A DNA stretch of 64,000 nucleotides, from positions 1 to 64,000 of the forward strand of contig NZ_CANLTL010000009.1 in NCBI RefSeq assembly GCF_947494015.1, given 5' to 3'. A program made the translations under genes and the position numbers. Under the pieces are notes generated by a model that had not been told where the DNA came from, ran no database searches, and saw only the letters and a program-made list of their open reading frames with translations. Of the stretch, positions 21,115 to 30,251 are shown one piece after another (position 1 is the first letter of the stretch; each line of letters begins with the position of its first letter). The stretch is from an uncultured Cellulomonas sp. GTDB lineage: Bacteria; Actinomycetota; Actinomycetes; Actinomycetales; Cellulomonadaceae.

Positions 21115-21438
21115 GTGAGCGCCGAGGACCTCGAGAACTACGAGACCGACATGGAGCTCGCGCTCTACCGCGAGTACCGCGACGTGGTCGGCCTGTTCGC
21201 GTACGTCGTGGAGACCGAGCGGCGGTTCTACCTCGCCAACCAGGTCGACCTGCAGGTGCGGTCCGCCGCGGGCGAGGTCTACTTCGAGCTGCGGCTGGGC
21301 GACGCCTGGGTGTGGGACGTGTACCGGTCGGCGCGCTTCGTGAAGTCGGTGCGGGTCGTCACCTTCAAGGACGTCAACGTCGAGGAGCTCGCCAAGGCCG
21401 AGCTGGACCTGTCCGGCGGGAGCGCGTTCCGCGGCTGA
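21115..21438 (+). CDS. DUF2469 family protein
   Basis: A 107-aa acidic protein starting MSAEDLENYETDMELALYRE, with EYRDVVGLFAYVVETERRFYL and a VDLQVRSAAGEVYFELRL core. It matches DUF2469, a small conserved actinobacterial family found downstream of rnhB (Rv2901c in M. tuberculosis). Function unknown. A CATGAT 6 nt before the GTG suggests a leaderless transcript. Confidence 0.9.
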   Translation: MSAEDLENYETDMELALYREYRDVVGLFAYVVETERRFYLANQVDLQVRSAAGEVYFELRLGDAWVWDVYRSARFVKSVRVVTFKDVNVEELAKAELDLSGGSAFRG

Positions 21439-21590
21439 CGGGACCACCGTCCCGGCACGAGGTCCGAGCCGGCGGCGTCCGGCAGCGGCCGCACCCCCGG
21501 CCCTGTGACGGGCCCGGCCGTCCACACCGCGCACCGCGACGCCCGCACGCCCGGCGGGCTCCGACCCACGCTGTGGGCGGAGGTGGTCAC

Positions 21591-21947
21591 GTGCGGGCGA
21601 AGGACGCAGTGGGGCGCTACGGCGAGAACGTCGCGACGCGGTTCGTGCAGGACGCCGGGTGGCAGGTCCTGGACCGCAACTGGCGCGGGACCGGCGGCGA
21701 GCTCGACATCGTCGCGCTCGACGGCACGGCGCTGGTCACCGTCGAGGTCAAGACCCGCCGTGGCGTCGGGTTCGGGCACCCGGCCGAGGCGGTCACCGAT
21801 CGCAAGGTCGCCCGGCTGCGGCGGCTGACCGCGCAGTGGGTCGCGACGCACGAGGTGCGGCCGCGCTCGATCCGCATCGACGTGATCGCCGTCCTGGTGC
21901 CGCGCAGCGGTGCGGCCCAGGTCGAGCACCTGGTCGGGATCCTGTGA
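21591..21947 (+). CDS. UPF0102/YraN nuclease-fold protein
   Basis: A 118-aa protein with a PD-(D/E)XK-like core: GRYGENVATRFVQ, GGELDIVALDG (acidic residues) and VTVEVKTRRG. The YraN family is predicted to be an endonuclease, possibly linked to transformation or repair. It has GGAGG 7 nt before GTG 21591 and overlaps the next gene by 4 bp in a yraN-comM-dprA string. Confidence 0.9.
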   Translation: MRAKDAVGRYGENVATRFVQDAGWQVLDRNWRGTGGELDIVALDGTALVTVEVKTRRGVGFGHPAEAVTDRKVARLRRLTAQWVATHEVRPRSIRIDVIAVLVPRSGAAQVEHLVGIL

Positions 21948-23485
21948 CGGGGCTCGGACGGACCCTCGCGGTCAGCCTGCTGGGGATGTCCGGCCATCTC
22001 GTCGAGGTCGAGGCCCACCTGGCCGCGTCCGTGCCGGGCTTCACCCTGGTGGGCCTGCCGGACACCGCCCTGGCCGAGTCGCGGGACCGGGTGCGGGCCG
22101 CGGTGACCTCGTCGGGTCTGGGCTGGCCGCAGCGGCGCATCACGGTGAACCTCTCCCCGGCGTCCCTGCCCAAGGCGGGATCGGGGTTCGACCTCGCGAT
22201 CGCGGTCGCGATGCTCGCCGGTGCCGGGGTGCTCGACCCCGCGCGGGCCGCCCCGGTCGTCCACCTCGGCGAGCTCGGCCTCGACGGTCGGCTGCGGGCG
22301 GTCCGGGGTGTGCTCCCGGCGGTCGCCGCCGCCGTCGCCACCGGCCACGTCCGGGTGGTGGTCCCGGCGGCCAACGCGGCCGAGGCCCGGCTGGTACCCG
22401 GCGCGCAGGTCCTCGCCGCCGAGAACCTGGCCGAGGTCGCCTGGCGGCTCGGCGCCGACATCCCCGAGCCGGCCGCCGTCGTGCCCACGCTCGCGCCCGC
22501 CGTCCCGGCGCCGCGGGCGGCGCCGCCGGACCTGAGCGACGTGCTCGGCCAGCACGAGGCGCGCGCCGCGCTGGAGGTCGCCGCGGCGGGTGGGCACCAC
22601 CTGCTCATGGTGGGACCACCCGGTGCCGGCAAGACCATGCTCGCGGCGCGGCTGCCGGGCCTGCTGCCCGACCTCGACGAGGAGGAGGCCGTGGAGGTGA
22701 CCGCGGTGCACTCCGTCGCGGGCACGTTCGACCCGGCCGGCGGGCTGCTGCGCCGCCCACCCTTCGAGGACCCGCACCACACGGCGACGGCGGCCGCCGT
22801 GATCGGCGGCGGGTCCGGCGTGCCGCGACCCGGGGCCGCGTCACGCGCGCACCGCGGGGTGCTGTTCATGGACGAGGCCCCCGAGTTCTCCCCGGGCGTG
22901 CTGCAGACCCTGCGGCAGCCGCTCGAGCACGGCGAGCTCGTCATCCAGCGCGCGGGCGGGTCCGCGCGCTACCCCGCCCGGTTCCAGCTCGTCCTGGCCG
23001 CCAACCCGTGCCCGTGCGGCAAGGCCGTCGGCAAGGGGCTGGACTGCGTGTGCCCGCCGATCACCCGGCGCCGGTACTGGTCGCGGCTGTCCGGCCCGTT
23101 GCTCGACCGGGTGGACCTCCAGGTCGAGGTGCACGCCGCCTCACGGGCCCAGCTGGACGGTGCGCCGCAGGGCGAGAGCACGGCGGCCGTGGCGGCCCGG
23201 GTGCTCGCGGCGCGTCGCCGCCAGGCGGACCGGCTCGCCGGCACGCCGTGGCGCACCAACGCCGAGGTCCCCGGCCACTGGATGCGTGCCGCCCTGCGCG
23301 GTGACCCGTCGCTGTTCACCGAGCTCGACCGGGCGCTGGACCGCGGTGTGCTGAGCCTGCGCGGCGTCGACCGGGTGCTCCGCGTCGCCTGGACGCTCGC
23401 GGACCTGGCCGGCCGCGCGGCTCCCGGGCGCGCCGACATCGGGCAGGGGCTTCTGCTGCGCACCCGTGGGCAGGCGGGAGCATGA
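21944..23485 (+). CDS. YifB/ComM family Mg-chelatase-like AAA+ ATPase
   Basis: 513 aa. An N-terminal ChlI/Lon-S5-like domain (SVPGFTLVGLPDTALAESRDR) is followed by an AAA+ module with Walker A GPPGAGKTM (about residues 224-232) and Walker B GVLFMDEAPEF. Then comes a cysteine-bearing AANPCPCG element and a C-terminal helical domain. ComM relatives are hexameric helicases that promote branch migration in natural transformation. It overlaps both yraN and dprA by ATGA/GTGA junctions, supporting a shared role in DNA uptake or recombination. Confidence 0.94.
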   Translation: MTGLGRTLAVSLLGMSGHLVEVEAHLAASVPGFTLVGLPDTALAESRDRVRAAVTSSGLGWPQRRITVNLSPASLPKAGSGFDLAIAVAMLAGAGVLDPARAAPVVHLGELGLDGRLRAVRGVLPAVAAAVATGHVRVVVPAANAAEARLVPGAQVLAAENLAEVAWRLGADIPEPAAVVPTLAPAVPAPRAAPPDLSDVLGQHEARAALEVAAAGGHHLLMVGPPGAGKTMLAARLPGLLPDLDEEEAVEVTAVHSVAGTFDPAGGLLRRPPFEDPHHTATAAAVIGGGSGVPRPGAASRAHRGVLFMDEAPEFSPGVLQTLRQPLEHGELVIQRAGGSARYPARFQLVLAANPCPCGKAVGKGLDCVCPPITRRRYWSRLSGPLLDRVDLQVEVHAASRAQLDGAPQGESTAAVAARVLAARRRQADRLAGTPWRTNAEVPGHWMRAALRGDPSLFTELDRALDRGVLSLRGVDRVLRVAWTLADLAGRAAPGRADIGQGLLLRTRGQAGA

Positions 23486-24813
23486 GCGCGGCGCCCGCGG
23501 CTGCGTCCTGGCTGCACGACGAGCGATGCGCTCGCGCGGCGTGGAGCAGGCTCGCCGAGCCCGGCGACACCGCGGCCGGCACCCTGATCGGGCTGCTGGG
23601 CGCCGGCGACGCGCTGGCGTGGGTCGCGGACGTCGTCGCGGACGGCGTCGCGGGCAACGGCGTCGCGGGCAACGGCGTCGCGGGCGGTGGCGGGACACGG
23701 GCAGCGGCGCACGGCCGTGCGCCGTACCCCGGGGCCGCGACCGCGGTGCCCGACCTGCCCGGTCGGCATCTCGCCCCTCTGGCCAGCAGGTGCGGCCCGC
23801 TGGACGCGGCTGCCCGACGCCGGCTGGCCGCCGCGGTGGTGCGGTGGGCGGTGCGCTGGCCGGGCCTGGACCCGCGCCGGGACCTGGACGCCCTGGACGC
23901 GTTGGGCGGCACCCTCCTGCACCCGGGCGTGCCCGCCTGGCCGACCGGTGTCGACGACCTCGGCCCGGCCGCGCCGCCGTGCCTGTGGGTCCGGGGGAAC
24001 GGACAGCTCGGGTCGCTGGTGCACCGCTCCGTCGCCCTGGTGGGCGCCCGGGCGTCGACCGCGTACGGCGACCACGTCGCCACCGAGCTCGCCGTCGGGC
24101 TGGCCGACCGTCGCTTCACGGTCGTCTCGGGCGGCGCCTACGGGATCGACGCCGCGGCCCACCGGGGGTCGGTCGTGGCCCGTGCACCGACGGTCGTGCT
24201 GCTCGCCGGAGGGGTCGACCGTCCGTACCCGGCCGGCAACGCGGGGCTCCTGAGAGCGGTGGTCGGGGCCGGCGGCGCGGTGGTGAGCGAGGTGCCGCCC
24301 GGAAGCGTCCCGAGCCGCACCCGGTTCCTGCTGCGCAACCGGCTGATCGCGGCCGCGAGCCGCGCCACGGTCGTGGTGGAGGCCGCGTGGCGATCGGGAG
24401 CGCTCAGCACCGCGGGCCATGCCGTCACCATGCTGCGTCCGGTCGGCGCGGTGCCCGGCCCGGTGACGTCGATGGCGTCCGCGGGGTGCCACCGGCTGCT
24501 GCGCGACGGCTCGGCGGTGTGCGTGACGGACGCCGCCGAGGTCGCGGAGCTCGCGGGGGAGCTGGGCGCGGACCTCGCGCCGCCACGCCCGGGACCCAGC
24601 GCGGACGTCGACGGCCTGGGGGCCGAGGCCCGCCGTGTCCTCGACGCGCTGCCCGTCACCCGACCGGCACCCGTGGCGTCGGTCGCCCGTGCGGCGGGTC
24701 TGGGCGAGCACGACGTGCGGGGTGCGCTGGGTCTGCTCGAGCTGGAGGGGCTGGCGACGCGCGAGGCGGGTGGGTGGCGTCGCGTGCGCCGCGCGGCAGG
24801 GGGCGGGCCCTGA
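23482..24813 (+). CDS. dprA: DNA processing protein DprA
   Basis: A 443-aa protein that loads RecA onto incoming single-stranded DNA. The Rossmann-like domain (about residues 185-380) has VALVGARASTAYG, VVSGGAYGIDAAAH and TRFLLRNRLIAAAS. The C-terminal winged helix (about 385-440) is also present. Residues 55-69 are a short GVAGN repeat encoded by three 15-bp tandem units. Its ATG overlaps the comM-like stop. Confidence 0.95.
   Translation: MSAAPAAASWLHDERCARAAWSRLAEPGDTAAGTLIGLLGAGDALAWVADVVADGVAGNGVAGNGVAGGGGTRAAAHGRAPYPGAATAVPDLPGRHLAPLASRCGPLDAAARRRLAAAVVRWAVRWPGLDPRRDLDALDALGGTLLHPGVPAWPTGVDDLGPAAPPCLWVRGNGQLGSLVHRSVALVGARASTAYGDHVATELAVGLADRRFTVVSGGAYGIDAAAHRGSVVARAPTVVLLAGGVDRPYPAGNAGLLRAVVGAGGAVVSEVPPGSVPSRTRFLLRNRLIAAASRATVVVEAAWRSGALSTAGHAVTMLRPVGAVPGPVTSMASAGCHRLLRDGSAVCVTDAAEVAELAGELGADLAPPRPGPSADVDGLGAEARRVLDALPVTRPAPVASVARAAGLGEHDVRGALGLLELEGLATREAGGWRRVRRAAGGGP
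23644..23688 (+). repeat. Three 15-bp tandem units inside dprA
   Basis: GGCGTCGCGGGCAAC occurs at 23644-23658 and 23659-23673, followed by a variant at 23674-23688. It encodes a GVAGN-type repeat in the poorly conserved N-terminal region. Confidence 0.9.
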
Positions 24814-24935
24814 GCGGCTCGGCGCCGGGCGGGGCCCGCCGACGAGTCTTCCCGGCGGGGGCGCCGCCGCTCGGCGAGGGGTCGGTGGGGCCCGGGCGGC
24901 GGGCCGGTTCGACCGCGTGGTGGTCGCGACGTACG

Positions 24936-24949
24936 GTGACGTTCGTCAC
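24936..24949. promoter_or_regulatory. Palindrome upstream of xerC
   Basis: GTGACG-TT-CGTCAC is a perfect palindrome 28 bp before the xerC start, and a further CGTCAC follows at 24956-24961. It is a possible regulator site (Crp-like spacing is conceivable). No promoter hexamers are clear. Confidence 0.35.
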
Positions 24950-24977
24950 GACGGGCGTCACACACGGGGGACGGGGG

Positions 24978-26129
24978 ATGCAGATGCGCCGAGCGGCGCA
25001 GGCAGCTGGTGCCCCGGCGACCCATGCGGCGGTGGACGTCCCCGTGGGCCCGTCGGCGAACCTCTCCGTGGGCGAGTCGGGGGAGCGACCGGCGGGCACC
25101 CCTGCGGGTGGGCCGGGGGAGCGACGGGCAGGCGCCGCCGCGAGGCCGTCCGAGGACCCCCCCGGGGACGCGCCGTCGGCCGGGCACGCCACGGGGCCGA
25201 CGACCGGACCGGCCGTCGACGCGCCGAGCGCCCACGGGGACAGCCTCGACGCGTTCGCCGGGCACCTCGCCCTGCAGCGCGGGCTGTCGGCGCACACCGT
25301 CCGGGCCTACGTGGGGGACGTGGGCCACCTGCTGCAGTTCGCCGCGGCGCACGGCCGTCGGGGCGTCGACGACGTCGACCTGCCGATGCTGCGGGAGTGG
25401 CTCGCGGCGATGGTCGCCGCCGACCTCAGCCGGGCGACGCTGGCCCGGCGGGCCGCAGCGGTCCGGGCGTTCTTCGCCTGGGCGCTGCGCACCGGCCGGG
25501 TCACCCACGACCCGGCCCTGCGCCTGGCCTCCGCCCGGATCCCGGCCGCCCTGCCCACCGTGCTCGACGTCGAGCCGGTCGCCCGGATGCTCGAGGTCGC
25601 CCGGGTCCGCGCCGACGACGGCGACCCCCTGCACCTGCGCGACTGGTCGGCGCTGGAGCTGCTGTACGCGACCGGGGCCCGGGTGGGCGAGGTGGCCGGC
25701 GCCGACGTGGACGACGCCGACCTGGTGCAGCGGACACTGCGGGTGATGGGCAAGGGGGGCAAGGAGCGGGTGGTGCCGTTCGGCGTCCCGGCGGCCCGGG
25801 CGCTCGCCGCCTGGCTGGGCACGGGCCGCCCGGCGCTCGCGGTCGACGGCTCCGGGTCGGCGCTCTACCTCGGCCGGCGGGGCCGGCGGGTGGACCAGCG
25901 CCAGCTGCGCGAGGCCTCGCACGCCGTGGCACGGCTGGCCGGCGTGACCGACGTCGCGCCGCACGCGCTGCGGCACAGCGCGGCGACCCATCTCCTCGGC
26001 GGCGGGTCCGACCTGCGCAGCGTGCAGGAGGTGCTCGGTCACGCCAGCCTGGCGACCACCCAGCGCTACACGCACGTGTCCGCCGACCGGCTGCGCGACT
26101 CGTTCCGCCAGGCGCACCCTCGCGCATGA
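24978..26129 (+). CDS. xerC: Tyrosine recombinase XerC
   Basis: A 383-aa site-specific recombinase that resolves chromosome dimers at dif. A low-complexity Gly/Pro/Ala N-terminus (1-85) precedes a SAM-like core-binding domain (about 88-175) and the catalytic domain. The complete set R235 (ATGARVGE), K259 (GKGGKER), H329 and R332 (HALRHS), H355 (LGHASL) and nucleophile Y364 (QRYTH) is visible. The frame continues upstream, but ATG 24978 is the first start after dprA; a start nearer residue 85 would remove the odd N-terminus. The dprA-xerC order is standard in actinobacteria, so this is a housekeeping gene rather than a phage integrase. Confidence 0.94.
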   Translation: MQMRRAAQAAGAPATHAAVDVPVGPSANLSVGESGERPAGTPAGGPGERRAGAAARPSEDPPGDAPSAGHATGPTTGPAVDAPSAHGDSLDAFAGHLALQRGLSAHTVRAYVGDVGHLLQFAAAHGRRGVDDVDLPMLREWLAAMVAADLSRATLARRAAAVRAFFAWALRTGRVTHDPALRLASARIPAALPTVLDVEPVARMLEVARVRADDGDPLHLRDWSALELLYATGARVGEVAGADVDDADLVQRTLRVMGKGGKERVVPFGVPAARALAAWLGTGRPALAVDGSGSALYLGRRGRRVDQRQLREASHAVARLAGVTDVAPHALRHSAATHLLGGGSDLRSVQEVLGHASLATTQRYTHVSADRLRDSFRQAHPRA

Positions 26130-27133
26130 GCACCACGGAAAGACCGCACGGCCCAGGTGGTGGCGCCCCCGCGTCCGCTGCGCCCTCCCACCCGCCGTCG
26201 GTCGGCGGACCCGCGCAGGGTGGGACCGGGCTGCCCGAACCACGCCCACCGCAGCACACGATCGTGTTCGAGGACGACGAGATCGTCGCGGACGTGGTCG
26301 CCGAGGTGGAGGCGGTCATCGAGCACGTCGACGACGACCTCGACGTCGACCTGGACCTGTCCGTCTCGCCCGTGGCGGACCTGATCAGCACCACGTGGGA
26401 CGTCTACAAGCGCACCGGGGACCGCTCCCAGCGTGACCGGCTGATCCTGCACTACGCGCCGCTGGTGACGGCGGTCGCCGGTCGCGTCGGCATGCGGCTG
26501 CCGAGCAGCGTGGAGCACGCCGACCTGGTGTCGTCCGGCATGTTCGGCCTCATCGACGCCATCGAGAAGTACGAGCCGGGTCGAGCGGTCCGGTTCCAGA
26601 CCTACGCCGGCGCCCGGATCCGCGGCGCCATCATCGACGAGCTGCGCTCCACCGACTGGATCCCGCGCTCCGTGCGGAGCAAGGCCCGCGCCGTCGACCG
26701 GGCGTACGCGGAGCTCGAGGCCGAGCTGCGCCGGACGCCGACCGAGGGCGAGGTCGCGGGCCGGCTGGGCATGGGCACCGGTGAGCTGCGGTCGGTGTTC
26801 GCGCAGATCGCGACCGTCAACGTCGCCGCACTCGACGAGCTGCTCGGCGGGGAGCGGGGGGACTCGCTCTCCCTCGGCGACACCCTGCAGGACGAGCGCA
26901 CCCCGGATCCGGCCGGCTCGTTCGAGACGCGGGAGACCAAGCACCTGCTGGCCCGGGCGATCGAGCAGCTCGGCGAGCGGGAGAAGATCGTGCTCGTCCT
27001 GTACTACTACGAGAACATGACCCTCGGCGAGATCGGCCGGGTGCTCGGGGTCACCGAGTCGCGCATCTCCCAGCTGCACAGCACCGCCATGCTCCGGCTG
27101 CGCGCCACCCTCGCAGCCTCCGAGCGCGACTGA
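26126..27133 (+). CDS. whiG: FliA/WhiG-family RNA polymerase sigma factor
   Basis: 335 aa. After a ~90-residue extension that includes a very acidic stretch (IEHVDDDLDVDLDLSVSP), regions 2 (DRLILHYAPLVTAVAGRVG; GLIDAIEKYEPGRAVRFQTYA), 3 (TPTEGEVAGRLG) and 4 (TLGEIGRVLGVTESRISQLH) match sigma-28/WhiG. The gene lies in the dprA-xerC-whiG-rpsB neighbourhood known from actinobacteria and overlaps xerC by ATGA. In motile relatives this sigma drives flagellar genes; in Streptomyces it drives sporulation. Motility is the likelier target here (inference). Confidence 0.93.
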   Translation: MSTTERPHGPGGGAPASAAPSHPPSVGGPAQGGTGLPEPRPPQHTIVFEDDEIVADVVAEVEAVIEHVDDDLDVDLDLSVSPVADLISTTWDVYKRTGDRSQRDRLILHYAPLVTAVAGRVGMRLPSSVEHADLVSSGMFGLIDAIEKYEPGRAVRFQTYAGARIRGAIIDELRSTDWIPRSVRSKARAVDRAYAELEAELRRTPTEGEVAGRLGMGTGELRSVFAQIATVNVAALDELLGGERGDSLSLGDTLQDERTPDPAGSFETRETKHLLARAIEQLGEREKIVLVLYYYENMTLGEIGRVLGVTESRISQLHSTAMLRLRATLAASERD

Positions 27134-27191
27134 CCGGCTGACGTGCTGCACGTCCCGCGCCCCGGACGCCGAGGCCGCGCCGTCCCGCCCG

Positions 27192-27794
27192 TCAGCGCTC
27201 GGGCAGCAGCACGATCGGCCCACGGCCGGTCACCCACCGCATCGGGTCGAGGTACGACTCGCCTCGCCGCAGACCCCAGTGCAGGCACGTGGCCGGCGCG
27301 CAGTGCCCCGCGGCCTGGCTCACCGAGCCCACCACCTGACCCTGCACGACCCGTTGGCCGAGCCCCACGCTCCAGCGCACCGGCTCGAGGCTGGACCGCA
27401 GGCCGTCGTCGTGGGTCACCGTGACCACCCCGCGGTCCACGACCGTCCCGGCGAAGGTGACGACCCCGCCCTGCGGTGCCCGGACCGTCTGCCCCGGGTC
27501 GGCTGCCAGGTCCACGCCCCGGTGGCCGGCGGCCCACGGCTGCGGCGGACCGTCGAAGTCGCGCACCACCACGAGCGGTGCGTCGAGCGGGGGCGCGTAT
27601 GCGCGGGCAGGAACGGCGCCCGGTGCCCCCGGAAGGCTGCCGTCGTCCGCCGATCCCGCACCCTCGGGCGTCGTCGCGCCTCGCGCAGCGACGACGCCGC
27701 CCGGCGGTGCGCCGGACCTGGGCCCGGCCACCAGGCCGACCGCGCTCACCGAGACGCCCACCGCCACCGCCGCCACGACCGCTGCTGCCCGCAT
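27192..27794 (-). CDS. M23 (LytM-like) secreted protein with altered HxH
   Basis: About 200 aa on the reverse strand. A signal peptide or anchor ([22 protein letters not shown]) precedes a Pro/Gly-rich linker and a LytM domain (about 85-190). GHRGVDLAA supplies two zinc ligands, and the third lies in CLHWGLRRG. The canonical HxH reads C-L-H, so the first histidine, normally catalytic, is a cysteine; the protein may be catalytically weak or act as a regulator. The start is ATG 27794 or GTG 27806. It is divergent from rpsB, as is the M23-like gene of M. tuberculosis (Rv2891). Confidence 0.85.
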   Translation of the reverse strand: MRAAAVVAAVAVGVSVSAVGLVAGPRSGAPPGGVVAARGATTPEGAGSADDGSLPGAPGAVPARAYAPPLDAPLVVVRDFDGPPQPWAAGHRGVDLAADPGQTVRAPQGGVVTFAGTVVDRGVVTVTHDDGLRSSLEPVRWSVGLGQRVVQGQVVGSVSQAAGHCAPATCLHWGLRRGESYLDPMRWVTGRGPIVLLPER

Positions 27795-27918
27795 CACGAC
27801 GCCCACCGTCCGCCGCGGCGAGGCCGGTCCGGGACCTCGGGCCGCGGACCCTGTGGACGCGGGCGGACGTCACGGTGCCGGAGGTCGGCCGGGCAGCGGG
27901 ACGACCGCGGGGGTCGGG

Positions 27919-27924
27919 TACAGT
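27919..27924 (+). promoter_or_regulatory. -10 of the rpsB-tsf operon
   Basis: TACAGT lies 245 bp upstream of rpsB. The region 27807-28168 otherwise holds no gene; it is a long 5' leader with several GC inverted repeats, typical of r-protein operons subject to autoregulation. No defined motif recognised. Confidence 0.5.
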
Positions 27925-28168
27925 GGGGGACGCGACCGGCCTGCGCCGGTCGACTTCGCGCGCCCTTCTCCTGTCGCAGCATCCCCGGACCGGTGTCCGA
28001 GGAGCGACGGGACGCCGCGCTGACAGCGGTCCGGCCCCGTGCCGGCGTCAGCACGGATGGGCGCCAGGGGCGCCGACCACCCGGCCGGCGCCGACAACCG
28101 AGATGCGGGTCCGCCGGACCCGCCTGCACTGTGTGCGCACGCCACTGCGTGCGCCGAGAGGACGTGCC

Positions 28169-29203
28169 ATGGCCGTCGTGACCATGCGCCAGCTGCTCGA
28201 GAGCGGTGTCCACTTCGGGCACCAGACCCGTCGCTGGAACCCCAAGATGAAGCGCTTCATCTTCACCGAGCGCAACGGCATCTACATCGTCGACCTGCAG
28301 CAGTCGCTGTCGTACATCGACAACGCGTACAACTTCGTCAAGGAGACGGTCGCCCACGGCGGCACCATCCTCTTCGTCGGCACGAAGAAGCAGGCGCAGG
28401 AGCCGGTCGCCGAGCAGGCCGCCCGCGTCGGCATGCCGTACGTGAACCAGCGCTGGCTCGGTGGGATGCTCACCAACTTCACCACGGTCAACAAGCGGCT
28501 CCAGCGTCTCAAGGAGCTCGAGCAGATCGACTTCGACGACGTCGCGGGCTCCTCCTTCACCAAGAAGGAGCTGCTGATCATGCGGCGCGAGCGTGACAAG
28601 CTCGCCAAGACCCTGGGCGGCATCCGCGACATGGGCCGCGTGCCCTCCGCCGTGTGGATCGTCGACACGAACAAGGAGCACCTCGCCGTCGACGAGGCGC
28701 GCAAGCTCAACATCCCGATCGTCGCGATCCTCGACACGAACTGCGACCCGGACGTCGTCGACTACAAGATCCCGGGCAACGACGACGCGATCCGCGCCGT
28801 CACCCTGCTGACCCGGGTGATCGCCGACGCCGTCGCCGAGGGCCTCATGCAGCGTCACTCCGGCAAGTCCGCCGGTGCGGACGCCGCTGCGGAGCCGCTC
28901 GCCGAGTGGGAGCGCGAGCTGCTCGCCGGCTCCGAGGCCGAGCTGTCCTCGCCGTCCGCCGTCGAGGCGCCGGTCGACACCAACCCGGGCACCGACTCCG
29001 CCGAGTCCGTCGTCAACGCCACCCAGACCCCGGAGCCGGCGGTCGTCGACGACCTGACCGAGACCCAGCCCGGCCAGCCGGGTCCGGCCGAGGTCGCCAC
29101 CACCCCGGGTCAGGACGCGGCCCCCGCCGTCGACGCCGCGGCCGCCGCCGCGGAGCCGGAGATCGCCGCCGCGCAGAGCACGGACGCCCCCGAGCAGGCC
29201 TGA
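28169..29203 (+). CDS. rpsB: 30S ribosomal protein S2
   Basis: 344 aa. Residues 1-250 are canonical uS2 ([63 protein letters not shown]). The last ~90 residues are an Ala/Glu/Pro/Thr-rich acidic extension common in actinobacterial S2. ATG 28169 follows GAGAGGA. It is co-transcribed with tsf. Confidence 0.98.
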   Translation: MAVVTMRQLLESGVHFGHQTRRWNPKMKRFIFTERNGIYIVDLQQSLSYIDNAYNFVKETVAHGGTILFVGTKKQAQEPVAEQAARVGMPYVNQRWLGGMLTNFTTVNKRLQRLKELEQIDFDDVAGSSFTKKELLIMRRERDKLAKTLGGIRDMGRVPSAVWIVDTNKEHLAVDEARKLNIPIVAILDTNCDPDVVDYKIPGNDDAIRAVTLLTRVIADAVAEGLMQRHSGKSAGADAAAEPLAEWERELLAGSEAELSSPSAVEAPVDTNPGTDSAESVVNATQTPEPAVVDDLTETQPGQPGPAEVATTPGQDAAPAVDAAAAAAEPEIAAAQSTDAPEQA

Positions 29204-29248
29204 GACACCGCCTGCCCAACTCATCTGACGACGTAAGGACACGGACCT

Positions 29249-30088
29249 ATGGCGAACTACACCGCCGCTGACATCAAGGCGCTCCGCGAGCGCACCGGTG
29301 CCGGGATGCTCGACGTCAAGAAGGCGCTCGACGAGGCCGAGGGCGACTCCGCCAAGGCGCTGGAGATCATCCGCGTCAAGGGCCTCAAGGGCGTGAGCAA
29401 GCGCGAGGGCCGTGCGGCCTCCGACGGCCTCGTCGCCGCCGACGTCTCGGCGTCCGGCGACGGCCAGGTCGGCGTCCTGGTGGAGATCAACTCCGAGACC
29501 GACTTCGTGGCCAAGAACGACACGTTCCTGGCGCTGGCGGACAAGGTCCTGGGCGCAGCCGTCGCGACGGGCGCGGCCGACGCCGCCGAGCTCGCCGCCG
29601 CCGCGGTCGACGGCGGCACGCTGCAGTCGGTCGTGGACGAGACCGCCGCGACGCTCGGCGAGAAGATCGTCGTGCGCCGGGTGGCCCGCGTCACCGGCGA
29701 GAACGTCGCGACGTACCTGCACAAGGTGAACAAGGACCTGCCCCCGCAGGTCGGGGTCCTCGTCGCCTCGGACGCCAAGGCGGCCGGCGTGGCCAAGGAC
29801 ATCGCGATGCACATCGCGGCGTACTCCCCGACCTACCTCACGCGCGAGGACGTCCCCGCCGACGTCGTCGCCTCGGAGCGTCACATCGCCGAGGAGACCT
29901 CCCGCAACGAGGGCAAGCCGGAGGCCGCGCTGCCGAAGATCATCGAGGGTCGCCTCAACGGCTTCTTCAAGGAGAACGTGCTCGTCGAGCAGGCCTTCGC
30001 GAAGGACCCGAAGAAGACGGTCGGCCAGGTGCTGACCGAGGCCGGCGGCACGGTGACCGGGTTCGCCCGGTTCCGCGTCGGCGCCTGA
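29249..30088 (+). CDS. tsf: Elongation factor Ts
   Basis: A 279-aa nucleotide exchange factor for EF-Tu. It shows the N-terminal UBA-like LRERTGAGMLDVKKALDEAEGD and the VEINSETDFVAKND core motif. AAGGA precedes ATG 29249. It sits 45 bp after rpsB and is followed by the longest hairpin in the window. Confidence 0.98.
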   Translation: MANYTAADIKALRERTGAGMLDVKKALDEAEGDSAKALEIIRVKGLKGVSKREGRAASDGLVAADVSASGDGQVGVLVEINSETDFVAKNDTFLALADKVLGAAVATGAADAAELAAAAVDGGTLQSVVDETAATLGEKIVVRRVARVTGENVATYLHKVNKDLPPQVGVLVASDAKAAGVAKDIAMHIAAYSPTYLTREDVPADVVASERHIAEETSRNEGKPEAALPKIIEGRLNGFFKENVLVEQAFAKDPKKTVGQVLTEAGGTVTGFARFRVGA

Positions 30089-30099
30089 CCCAGCACTGA

Positions 30100-30139
30100 C
30101 GCAGGTGGCCCCGGTCCGGCAGGACCGGGGCCACCTGCG
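30100..30139 (+). terminator. Terminator hairpin after tsf
   Basis: A perfect 18-bp GC-rich stem (30100-30117 with 30122-30139) has a 4-nt loop and starts 12 nt after the tsf stop. No U-tract, as usual here. Confidence 0.85.
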
Positions 30140-30251
30140 CAGGCGGGCACGTCCAGCAGCACACCGCAGCACCGCGCCTGATCAGCCCCGCGCGTGAGCT
30201 GCACCGCACCCACGCAGCACCGCACCCGCAGGACCGGCAACTGGAGGACAC

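Noticed and set aside
23466-24977. Upstream extension of the xerC frame
   Set aside because: It runs antiparallel in sense to dprA coding in another frame, and the recombinase core begins far downstream; ATG 24978 is adopted.
24978-26129. Phage or integrative-element integrase
   Set aside because: The conserved dprA-xerC-whiG-rpsB context and the lack of att repeats or a tRNA nearby favour housekeeping XerC.
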